Positions 57,259 to 64,000 of a DNA stretch of 64,000 nucleotides are shown one piece after another. The notes below the pieces were generated by a model. That model was not told the origin of the DNA and searched no databases. It saw only the letters and a program-made list of their open reading frames with translations. Made by a program: the position numbers and the translations under genes. Positions within the stretch are counted from its first letter, which is position 1. Each line of letters begins with the position of its first letter. The stretch lies in contig NZ_FOKB01000013.1 in the NCBI RefSeq assembly GCF_900111895.1, positions 41,726-105,725 on the forward strand, given 5' to 3'. This stretch comes from Pseudomonas simiae. GTDB lineage: Bacteria > Pseudomonadota > Gammaproteobacteria > Pseudomonadales > Pseudomonadaceae.

Positions 57259-57274
57259 CTGTATGGATAAACAG
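57259..57274 (-). promoter_or_regulatory. LexA-type SOS box upstream of adenine methylase
   Basis: CTGTATGGATAAACAG fits CTG-N10-CAG and keeps CTGTAT and ACAG ends, 19 bases before the methylase ATG. Confidence 0.65.
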
Positions 57275-57348
57275 TGCTAGGCTCGCTCCGCTTTGTGCAC
57301 GAAGCAGGAGCCTTGGCTGGACTTGCAGGGTCGATCTGCGGGGAAGGT

Positions 57349-57382
57349 GGCCGGGTTGGATGTTGACGCATCCTGCCCGGCC
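57349..57382. terminator. GC-rich hairpin after the lysis genes
   Basis: GGCCGGG...CCCGGCC with an inner GGATG/CATCC stem, eight bases past the Rz stop. Likely terminates the tail-lysis operon; the T-rich tail is weak on the minus strand. Confidence 0.5.
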
Positions 57383-57389
57383 GCTCCTT

Positions 57390-57932
57390 TTACTTCGATG
57401 TAGAGACTTCTTTTGCGTAGGCCTGACAGGCCCGCAGGGCGATCAATCCTTGGTCGCCGGCATCGGTGATTCCGATAATTCGTTGAGCATGCGCTGGGTC
57501 AAGTTGGGCTCTTGTGGGGCCATGAACCACGCGGGCGGTGGCGGTGGTGGTTTGCACTGCACAGTTGCCGGTGGTTTCGGTGGCGGCGAGAACGACTGAC
57601 AGCCGCAGATCAGCAGTAGCCAGGCGATCACGCAGACGAGCCTGCTTCGTTTGCTCATCGGTCAATTCCTTGTGGTGGGTTTCGTCGTTGTTGTGCAGGC
57701 GCTGCTCCAGGGCAAATCGCTTGTCCTGCTCTTTGCGCTGCAGGGCGGCAGCGGCTTGGGATAACTCGGCGAGGGTGTCGGCATGGAGCCGGGCCTGGTG
57801 CTCCAGCTGCTTACCATAGCGCCAGTCTTGAGCGGTCCAGGCCAGGGCAGCAGATCCGGCGGTCAACATCACCAGCAGCAGGCCGACCGCCGCAATCCGG
57901 TATTGCGCGGGAATCAGGTCGAAGAGACGCAT
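57390..57932 (-). CDS. Rz-like spanin (inner-membrane subunit)
   Basis: 180 residues. N-terminal membrane segment (IAAVGLLLVMLTAGSAALAW) and a long Gln/Leu/Ala coiled coil, the Rz (LysB) plan. It overlaps the lysozyme gene by 19 bases and contains the Rz1 gene in another frame. Together they fuse the inner and outer membranes in lysis. Confidence 0.8.
   Translation of the reverse strand: MRLFDLIPAQYRIAAVGLLLVMLTAGSAALAWTAQDWRYGKQLEHQARLHADTLAELSQAAAALQRKEQDKRFALEQRLHNNDETHHKELTDEQTKQARLRDRLATADLRLSVVLAATETTGNCAVQTTTATARVVHGPTRAQLDPAHAQRIIGITDAGDQGLIALRACQAYAKEVSTSK
57443..57658 (-). CDS. Rz1-like spanin lipoprotein, nested in Rz
   Basis: 71 residues in a different frame inside the Rz gene. 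Signal peptide with lipobox LLICGC and a proline-rich mature chain (FSPPPKPPATVQCKPPPPPP), the classic outer-membrane Rz1 pattern. Confidence 0.85.
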   Translation of the reverse strand: MSKRSRLVCVIAWLLLICGCQSFSPPPKPPATVQCKPPPPPPAWFMAPQEPNLTQRMLNELSESPMPATKD

Positions 57933-58477
57933 AACACCGCCCTCGCCCTGGCCCAGAGTTGCAGCCGATCCTCCAGGCCGTTGAGCCCGCCGTTGATCCG
58001 CCGGGTGATGGTGTTGAATTGCTCTTGATCCGCGAGCGCGTTTAATCCGTTAATAGACCAGAACCACGCGGCCGACTCGGCGGCCCATTGCGGTAGTTCG
58101 AGCAGCTCCGGCGTGCGCAGCAATCGCTCATCGCCGAACAGCGCCAGGCTGCAACGCAGATAGTTGTCGTGGCCGGTAATCTGGATCAGCCCACGGCCGC
58201 GATAACGCTGCCCGTCACCATCAGCAGCAGGCGTGTTCCCCAGCTTTGCAGCCAGTGGGCCGGTATCGTACTTGCTGAAGTATTGATCGCTCCCCAGTTC
58301 ACGCACGTACTGCAGTTGGCCGGACTCGTGACCGACCTGGGCGAGGAATGCTGCCTGACGCTTTGGCGTATCGATCTTGCGATTGGTCATGGCTGCATTT
58401 AGCGCGGATACAAAAACGCCCGCTTGGCGGCGGGCGTTGGGCATGATGCGTTGGAGTTGTTGCTCGGTAATGGACAT
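57914..58477 (-). CDS. Glycoside hydrolase 19-type endolysin
   Basis: 187 residues from the ATG at 58475-58477 (MSITEQQLQRIMPNARR). Peptidoglycan muramidase-like enzyme: AAFLAQVGHESGQLQYV contains the catalytic glutamate, then RYRGRGLIQITGHDNY. The same enzyme sits after gpD in R-type pyocin clusters. No signal peptide; a holin is expected but is outside the window. Confidence 0.9.
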   Translation of the reverse strand: MSITEQQLQRIMPNARRQAGVFVSALNAAMTNRKIDTPKRQAAFLAQVGHESGQLQYVRELGSDQYFSKYDTGPLAAKLGNTPAADGDGQRYRGRGLIQITGHDNYLRCSLALFGDERLLRTPELLELPQWAAESAAWFWSINGLNALADQEQFNTITRRINGGLNGLEDRLQLWARARAVLCVSST

Positions 58478-58540
58478 CGCTTTTCCCCAGGCAAAAAAAG
58501 ACCGCTCAAAGGCGGCGGGTGATGAAGTAGGTACGGCCAA

Positions 58541-59584
58541 TTACAGCTCCAGGACTTTGACCTCCTTGGACTTCTTCGTTTTCTTACCGGCCGCCTTGGC
58601 CTTACCCTTCTTCCCTGCGTTGCATTCCGCTGTGGTGCTCCAGCCGGACTGGGTGAATACCTGTTCCACCGAGTCGACAAGAAACTCGCCGTCCAAACCT
58701 TCCTTGAAGCCCTGCGCGTTGATCTGCCGCTCAGCAAACAGATCGGTGCGCCCTACCATCTCCAGGCGAACCTCGGCGGTCGAGCGGTTGAACGCCGCGA
58801 GTCGAGCCTTGGCAGCCTGCTCTGCAGCGGATTTGTTCGGGTGGATATGCCGGTCGGTATGAATGGGTGGCAGCCCTGCAGGCACGTCGTCGTTGTCCAG
58901 GGTCAGATTGACCAGCTCGCCGGTTTTCTTATCCTGGTACCTGGCCTTTACGGCTTTCTGCGTGGTGCGATCAGTAAAGCGAAATTGCCAGCGGCTGACG
59001 TCACTGCGTCGGATAGTTATCGCCGGCAGGTTCTTGCCACTGGCGGTCTGTCCACTTTGGCGAGGCAGCACCAGCAGCTTGCTGTCGGCGACCTTAGCCG
59101 TGCAGTCGTGATCCTTGGCGAGCCGGGTGATGAAGTTGAAGTCTGACTCGTTCAACTGATCAGCCCGAGGCACCACCGTAGCAACCGGGCATTCAGGCTT
59201 CCAGCCGTTGCGAGCGGCAATGTCGCTGACGATTCTGGACAACGGCATATTTTCCCAACTACCACTACGAGTGGTCTTGCCGCTGCCTCGCATGTCGCTG
59301 GCCTTGCCGCGAATGACCAGGGTATCAGGCGGGCCGGAAACCTCGATGTCATCGACCGTGTAGCGGCCCTGACGGGTCAGTGCTTTGCTGTCGTACCCCA
59401 AGTAGATCTGTATCGCTGCCCCTTTTTTGGGGAGGGACACGGCGCCGTCGCGGTCATCAATGCGCAACTCGAACTCGTCCGACTCCATGCCGGGCTTATC
59501 CAATGTACGCAGCAGCAAAAGGCGGTCATTGATCAGGGCAGTGATGTCTGCCCCATCAGCCACAATTCGAAAGATGGGTTTCAT
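58541..59584 (-). CDS. Phage late control protein D (baseplate hub)
   Basis: 347 residues, GpD family. The N-terminus (FRIVADGADITALINDRLLL) and the SDFNFITRLAKDHDC motif are typical of P2 gpD, which forms the hub of the contractile tail baseplate. A Lys-rich tail (KKGKAKAAGKKTKKSKE) is present. Confidence 0.92.
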   Translation of the reverse strand: MKPIFRIVADGADITALINDRLLLLRTLDKPGMESDEFELRIDDRDGAVSLPKKGAAIQIYLGYDSKALTRQGRYTVDDIEVSGPPDTLVIRGKASDMRGSGKTTRSGSWENMPLSRIVSDIAARNGWKPECPVATVVPRADQLNESDFNFITRLAKDHDCTAKVADSKLLVLPRQSGQTASGKNLPAITIRRSDVSRWQFRFTDRTTQKAVKARYQDKKTGELVNLTLDNDDVPAGLPPIHTDRHIHPNKSAAEQAAKARLAAFNRSTAEVRLEMVGRTDLFAERQINAQGFKEGLDGEFLVDSVEQVFTQSGWSTTAECNAGKKGKAKAAGKKTKKSKEVKVLEL

Positions 59585-59600
59585 GGATACTCTCCGAGGT

Positions 59601-59807
59601 TCAATCCCACAACTGCACCTGCTCGCCCAAAGGCTCAGGGAGATCTGGGAAGGTGATCAGCAGCCCCGTACGCAAAGGCTGCGGCTCATCCGCCAACAAT
59701 CGATTGGCCGCGAGCACCGCCTCGACCGTGCCATTGAGGTGCCCGTAATGCTGGTAGCACAACGTATCCAGCAGGTCGCCGTCAGACGCTCTGCATATCA
59801 TCGCCAT
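59601..59807 (-). CDS. Phage tail protein X (LysM-like)
   Basis: 68 residues starting MAMICRASDGDLLDTLCYQH. P2 gpX-like: GTVEAVLAANRLLAD and the terminal LITFPDLP motif. Start overlaps the end of gpU by 26 bases. Needed for tail assembly. Confidence 0.88.
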   Translation of the reverse strand: MAMICRASDGDLLDTLCYQHYGHLNGTVEAVLAANRLLADEPQPLRTGLLITFPDLPEPLGEQVQLWD

Positions 59808-60627
59808 AACGTGTGAACTCCAAACTAAAGGTTTGCTTACGCGGGATCCCGCCAGCCAGCAAAGCGCCCTGCTCCTCCTCCAGGCTGCGCAAGCACCAGG
59901 TGCCAAGGACTACACCGTAGCCCGTGGTCAGGTTCAACGGCAGCAGTTGGGCACCAATGGAACGCAGGGTGTCCAACTGCTTGAGGCCGCCCTTGAATGT
60001 GGGAAAAATCGCCCCCTTAAGGCTGAGTTTCTCCTCCCCCATCCCAACGGCTTGCTGCGCCGGCCGACGACTAAGGCGCTCTTGCGAGGCCCAGCGGAAT
60101 TCCGTCTGTCGGCGCAGTTCGTCGAAGGCCGCCGTATCCAGGTTGAAGTAGAACGGCTGGGCATTGGTTTGCAGCGGTTGCAGGATCAGCAGGTGCGGGA
60201 ACGGTTTGACCGCCTCCGCCAAGGGCGTGGCATTCGGCGCCAGGGCGCTGGTGGGTAAGATGTTCGCCAGGCTCGGACTGACCTTGCCGGCGATCTGGTT
60301 GATTGCCGTGCTGGCTCGAGCGGCTTGTTCCTTCAAAGTGCCCAGGCGTTCATCAATGGCCGATATCGCACGGGTCGTTTTGCTGTAGGTCGACAAGACC
60401 GCGCCGACCTTGGACTGCGCCGCATCGATCCCGCGCATCACCCGCTGCAACTTTTCGCCAACGGCCGGCGGCACACCAGGAATGCTGGACAGCTCATCAG
60501 CCGCGCCGGTAATTTCGCCAATGGCGCCGTTCACCGGGCCGATCATGCCGTCGATGCTATGCCGGCCCGCCTCCCCGGCCTGGACCAGGGATTTGAAGCC
60601 GGATTGCAGTTGCTCCATATAAGCCAT
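59782..60627 (-). CDS. Phage tail protein gpU-like with N-terminal extension
   Basis: 281 residues. The C-terminal ~110 residues (MGEEKLSLKGAIFPTFKGGL onward, ending FSLEFTRYGDDMQSV) are the gpU tail-completion domain. The N-terminal 170 residues are a helical Ala/Gly-rich extension absent from P2 gpU. The order tape measure-U-X-D is P2-like. Confidence 0.85.
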   Translation of the reverse strand: MAYMEQLQSGFKSLVQAGEAGRHSIDGMIGPVNGAIGEITGAADELSSIPGVPPAVGEKLQRVMRGIDAAQSKVGAVLSTYSKTTRAISAIDERLGTLKEQAARASTAINQIAGKVSPSLANILPTSALAPNATPLAEAVKPFPHLLILQPLQTNAQPFYFNLDTAAFDELRRQTEFRWASQERLSRRPAQQAVGMGEEKLSLKGAIFPTFKGGLKQLDTLRSIGAQLLPLNLTTGYGVVLGTWCLRSLEEEQGALLAGGIPRKQTFSLEFTRYGDDMQSV

Positions 60628-60636
60628 GGCTATTCC

Positions 60637-63117
60637 TTAAACGTGAGGGGCATCGAACAGATTGCGCCGCGCCTGCTCCCGGCTGAACTCCTCGAACAGC
60701 TGACGCATGTACGGCATCATTTCCTGCGCCAGTTGCCGTGGATCCTTGACGTCGCCCTGCACGGTCACCGGCATGGTTGGAGCGAACGTCCAGGCCTGCT
60801 CGACGCGAGCCGGGTCCGGTTTTGCTGCTGCGCCGGCACTGAGCAATGCGGGCACTGCCGCTGCAGGGGGAGCCGTCACTAGCGAGCGAGCGACATCTCC
60901 CATAAGTGGGCCGGAGTTAGGAGTCGGCGCCAATTGCGCGAGTCGGGAGATACCCGGCCCGCTTGGTTTCGGCAGCAGCAACGGCGAAGGCTGAGCCAAG
61001 CGTTCTATCGGCGTATCAGGCCCACCAAACGCAGCCTTGCCCACAGCACTGCCTAGTTCACCGCCGCCCCAACTCCCGAGGAATCCGCCGATCAGTCCGC
61101 CAACCACCGTGCCGATCACCGGGACCACCGAACCAATCGCGGCCCCAGCTGCAGCACCGGCCAGTGTGCCAGCCAAGGTACCGGCGGCGTTGCCGTAGCC
61201 ATCGGCTTTTTCGTCGCGGGTCTCGGCGTTCTGATAAGTGTCCGCAGCAATCAATCCAGCCTCGATCAGCGCCATGGGTGCGCCGACCTTGGCGAACCCA
61301 AGACCCTTACCCATCATGGCATTTGGCGCGAATCGACTGGCGACGGCTCCGACCGGGGTTGCGGGTACCGGGCCGGGGATAGGACCTCGACCACCGCGAC
61401 CACGCTTACCCTTGCCACGGCGACGCTTCCCATCGCCGACATCAACTCCGCCCGTGCCGCTGGATGGGTTGGTGACGAACACCCGCTGGATCACATTGGG
61501 GTTGCCCATCAGCGAGCCACGCCCTACGTTGAGCAGACCTTTACCGATCTTGATCGCATTGATCGCAGCACCGAGGCTGATAACACCAGCCGCCAGCACC
61601 GTAGCCCCGCTGATCACGGTCGGAAACTTCCCTGCCAACTCCCCAAGCCAATACGCCACTTTCGCCAGACCGTCTGCCGCAATGTCCGTCAGCGGCCGCA
61701 CCGCATCACCGATACGCGTCATCGATGATTCAATGCCGGCAGTCGCGGAGGCCCACTTCCGGTTGGACGTTTCTCGCGCTTTCGCCGCGTCTGCCTCGAT
61801 CTTGGCCTTGCCATCCGTGTCCTTGATGGTCGACATATCCGCTTTGATTTTGTCGCCATATTTGATCTGCGCGAGCAGACCCGCACTGGCGCTTTGATCG
61901 CTGACGATGTTCGCCAACCCGGCAGCTTCGGTCAGGGCGATCATGGCCTGCTCCTCTTCGGCACTGCCATCCGCCGAGGCCTTGATCTTGGCCTTGAGCA
62001 CCTCGATTTTCTTGGCCTTGGCCGGGTCCTGCTTTCTGATCAACTGCTCGCTGAGCATGATAAAAGCATCAACCGGGTTCGCCGCCTTACCGCTTTTGGT
62101 CGCGGCGAGAATCGAGCCGGCCAGGTCGTAACCTTCCTTGGCAAACCGTTCCTGGCTGGTACTGCTGATCACGGCGTTGAGCAAGTTGTCCATATTGGTG
62201 GCCGCCGCCGCCGCATCCTGGGTTTGCGAGAACTGCGACTGCAGGCTGGCACCGAGGAAGCGCACCGCCTCAGGGCCCTCCATGCCCAGGCGCTTGATGT
62301 TGCCGAGCATGGACGGCAGATACCGCGCCATCTCCTTGGGACCGAACGCGCCAATGTCACCGGCCGCTGCAACCTGGCCCAACATCGCCGCCATATCCCC
62401 CTGCTTGACCCCCGCCTCCTTGAAGGAGTTGATCAGGGTCGCGATGGTTTCAGGCTCCATGCCCTGGCCGTCGATCAGGTCGGCGATCTGCCCCGCATAG
62501 GCGGTGGCCACATCCCAATCCACGCCCTTTTCGATCAAGGCGCCGACCGACTTCGCCAGCAGTTGCTGGCTCATGCCCTTCTCCGCCGCGACCTTGCTGA
62601 TGCTCGCTGCCAGTTCGGCCTCATCGTCGGTACCGGCGGTGTGGGCCCACAACGACATCTGGCGGATCTGCGCCTGGTAATCGCCGGAGACCTTGGTCGG
62701 AATCGCCAGCGATGCCGTCAATGCCGCAGCTTTGCCGAGGGAGTTCTTCATCCCCTCTTTGCCTTGCTGGATCTGTGTATGGCCCAGCGCCTTGAGTTCC
62801 GCGCCACGCGCTACCTGGCCGAGGGCTTGGTATTCCTTGCGCAGTTTGCCAACTTCAATACCTTGCTCTTTCAGGGTTTTGAGGTTGCCTTCCAGCTTTC
62901 GCAGCAGGCCGTCAGCTGACGCGGCGCCGGTGTCGTGGGCCTTTTTCCATTCGTCCCGCAGGCGGATAGTGTCGCCGATGGTGCTCTGCAGCACGCGGGC
63001 CTTGGTGCCGGTTTCGCCGAGTTTCTTGATACGGCCTTCAACGTCCTTGAAGGCGGCGCCGACTGTGGAGCTGACGGCGCCGCCGATGACCAGGCCGAGC
63101 GCCAGGTTGTTTGCCAT
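60637..63117 (-). CDS. Phage tail tape measure protein
   Basis: 826 residues, long helical protein whose length sets the tail length. The TP901-type core includes ASISKVAAEKGMSQQLLAKS; hydrophobic glycine-rich segments (VISGATVLAAGVISLGAAIN; GAAAGAAIGSVVPVIGTVVG) lie in the C-terminal half. Starts MANNLALGLVIGGAVSSTVG. Confidence 0.92.
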   Translation of the reverse strand: MANNLALGLVIGGAVSSTVGAAFKDVEGRIKKLGETGTKARVLQSTIGDTIRLRDEWKKAHDTGAASADGLLRKLEGNLKTLKEQGIEVGKLRKEYQALGQVARGAELKALGHTQIQQGKEGMKNSLGKAAALTASLAIPTKVSGDYQAQIRQMSLWAHTAGTDDEAELAASISKVAAEKGMSQQLLAKSVGALIEKGVDWDVATAYAGQIADLIDGQGMEPETIATLINSFKEAGVKQGDMAAMLGQVAAAGDIGAFGPKEMARYLPSMLGNIKRLGMEGPEAVRFLGASLQSQFSQTQDAAAAATNMDNLLNAVISSTSQERFAKEGYDLAGSILAATKSGKAANPVDAFIMLSEQLIRKQDPAKAKKIEVLKAKIKASADGSAEEEQAMIALTEAAGLANIVSDQSASAGLLAQIKYGDKIKADMSTIKDTDGKAKIEADAAKARETSNRKWASATAGIESSMTRIGDAVRPLTDIAADGLAKVAYWLGELAGKFPTVISGATVLAAGVISLGAAINAIKIGKGLLNVGRGSLMGNPNVIQRVFVTNPSSGTGGVDVGDGKRRRGKGKRGRGGRGPIPGPVPATPVGAVASRFAPNAMMGKGLGFAKVGAPMALIEAGLIAADTYQNAETRDEKADGYGNAAGTLAGTLAGAAAGAAIGSVVPVIGTVVGGLIGGFLGSWGGGELGSAVGKAAFGGPDTPIERLAQPSPLLLPKPSGPGISRLAQLAPTPNSGPLMGDVARSLVTAPPAAAVPALLSAGAAAKPDPARVEQAWTFAPTMPVTVQGDVKDPRQLAQEMMPYMRQLFEEFSREQARRNLFDAPHV

Positions 63118-63145
63118 GGGATTACTCCGGGCAGGGATGCGGGGC

Positions 63146-63271
63146 TCAGTCCGTGAGCCACCAGATCATCGTGGAAAAGGGCATGGTCTCGATTTCGCTG
63201 GCCGCGAAGGAGAACTCCGCAGCCAGGCGTTTCGCGGCCCGCTTCTGCAGGGAGGCGTTAAACCCCGTCAT
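63146..63271 (-). CDS. GpE (E')-family tail chaperone segment
   Basis: 41 residues (MTGFNASLQKRAAKRLAAEF...IETMPFSTMIWWLTD). The C-terminal SEIETMPFSTMIWWLTD pattern is that of P2 GpE/E' proteins. It overlaps the end of the upstream tail-assembly gene in the +1 frame, at a GGGGTTTAA sequence. It may be made by a programmed frameshift or from its own ATG. Confidence 0.7.
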   Translation of the reverse strand: MTGFNASLQKRAAKRLAAEFSFAASEIETMPFSTMIWWLTD

Positions 63272-63860
63272 CCTGCACCAGGCGAAAGTAGGCGGCTTGT
63301 AGCCGCTGGTAGTCCGTCAGCTTGAGCCCCTCCAGATCCTTGATGTCGGTTTCAGTAAGGTTGGCCAGGAGGATGGTCTCGCGCTGTTCGTCATCGCCAT
63401 TAGAGGCGGAAGCTGCAGCGCGCACGTCGCGAACCGTGGGTGCGCGCAGAATCAGGCGGTCTACCTTCACCTCTTTGATCTCGCAGGGTTTGGACAACGT
63501 CACCACCGCCCGCTCAAGATCAACGGCCAACCAGCCAGGTGTTTCATCCTTCCTCTCAGGAATACCACTGTCCTGAAGTATGCGGGAATAGGCCGACTGC
63601 ACCCGTCCGTAGTCAACCAACGTGAGACCATCAATGTCCTTGGTGCCCGCATTAGTCAGCGAGGCGAACAAGGTCACTTCACGCAATACCGCGTCATCGC
63701 CGCCTATCGCGTCCGAGGCGCGTACTTCCCGCAAAGTCGGTGCGCGTAGGCTCAACTGCTCGAGCCTCTCGCCGTTGATATCGGCTGGACGAGTGAGGAC
63801 GACCGTTGCACTATCGGAGGTGACCGTGAGCCAGGATGGAAGTTGTTTCAGCTTTTTCAT
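63258..63860 (-). CDS. Tail assembly protein gpE-like, internally duplicated
   Basis: 200 residues built from two tandem 90-residue copies of the gpE-type tail assembly domain (residues 8-97 and 108-197), joined by a ten-residue linker. Shared landmarks in each: P-W-L, LRAPT-R-VRA, L-LT, KD--GL-L-DY-R-Q-AY-R--QD. By hand alignment about 40 of 90 positions are identical without gaps. P2 gpE has one such domain. Upstream of the tape measure, as expected. Confidence 0.85.
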   Translation of the reverse strand: MKKLKQLPSWLTVTSDSATVVLTRPADINGERLEQLSLRAPTLREVRASDAIGGDDAVLREVTLFASLTNAGTKDIDGLTLVDYGRVQSAYSRILQDSGIPERKDETPGWLAVDLERAVVTLSKPCEIKEVKVDRLILRAPTVRDVRAAASASNGDDEQRETILLANLTETDIKDLEGLKLTDYQRLQAAYFRLVQDDGV

Positions 63861-63874
63861 GAGATACCTTTCCG

Positions 63875-64000
63875 TTACAGACCCAGGTCGCGACGGACGC
63901 TGGCAAGTTGATCGACACCGTTGATGACCCGGACGCAGTTGACCGGATCGATCTCGTACATCAGCCGACCGGCGACTTCGAGCTTGTAATAGCTGACCGC
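63875..64000 (-). CDS. Major tail tube protein FII (C-terminus)
   Basis: The last 41 residues, AVSYYKLEVAGRLMYEIDPV then NCVRVINGVDQLASVRRDLG and a final Leu, are open to the window edge. They match the C-terminus of P2 FII tail tube proteins. The gene order FII-E-tape measure continues to the left. Confidence 0.9.
   Translation of the reverse strand, partial: AVSYYKLEVAGRLMYEIDPVNCVRVINGVDQLASVRRDLGL

Overview
The window is chromosomal DNA from a fluorescent-group Pseudomonas. The evidence is the conserved order serC-pheA-hisC-tyrA/aroA-cmk-rpsA next to gyrA, mtnA, MTA deaminase, ubiG, mupP and yciK, the codon use, and the dispersed Pseudomonas-type REP hairpins (GTGGGAGC...GCTCCCAC). Positions 1-16 kb are core housekeeping: ribosomal protein S1, aromatic amino acid, serine and histidine enzymes in one minus-strand run with overlapping or closely spaced genes, DNA gyrase A, methionine salvage, ubiquinone synthesis and peptidoglycan recycling.

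From 16 to 32 kb lie accessory uptake and signalling modules. A LuxR solo (22.5 kb) sits between a proline-iminopeptidase gene and a divergent hydrolase plus complete peptide-type ABC transporter. Each side has a 20-bp lux-box-like palindrome. The layout matches the plant-responsive PipR/pipA/aap locus described in other Pseudomonas. Next comes a purine uptake block: an NCS2 permease, a Tsx-like outer-membrane channel, PunC and its LysR regulator PunR. At 32.4 kb is a 411-residue ExoY-type nucleotidyl cyclase toxin with no secretion genes in view.

From 33 to 45 kb are FabV, LpxO, PpnN, a RidA protein, an AbrB/PIN toxin-antitoxin pair, small envelope proteins, transporters and Mqo.

From 45.3 to 53.7 kb is a lower-GC variable island. 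It starts at a truncated RelE/ParE toxin. It holds an S-type bacteriocin whose N-terminus carries two apparent frameshifts but whose immunity gene is intact, an ~85-bp direct repeat on either side of that cassette, and an integrase remnant with an internal TAG. It ends in a two-gene unit: an SF2 helicase with a nuclease-like C-terminus, and a membrane-anchored Mrr-type endonuclease. I consider this pair a candidate anti-phage system.

From 53.8 to 64 kb there is an SOS-associated block: umuDC, a divergent SRAP/HMCES protein and an adenine methylase. The R-tailocin or P2-like tail and lysis genes follow, in the order FII-E-E'-tape measure-U-X-D-lysozyme-Rz/Rz1, running off the window end. Three LexA-type boxes (CTG-N10-CAG) lie upstream of the bacteriocin, between umuD and SRAP, and upstream of the methylase. 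DNA damage may therefore induce much of the right-hand 16 kb.

All homology statements come from reading the sequence and from memory of the families. No searches were run.
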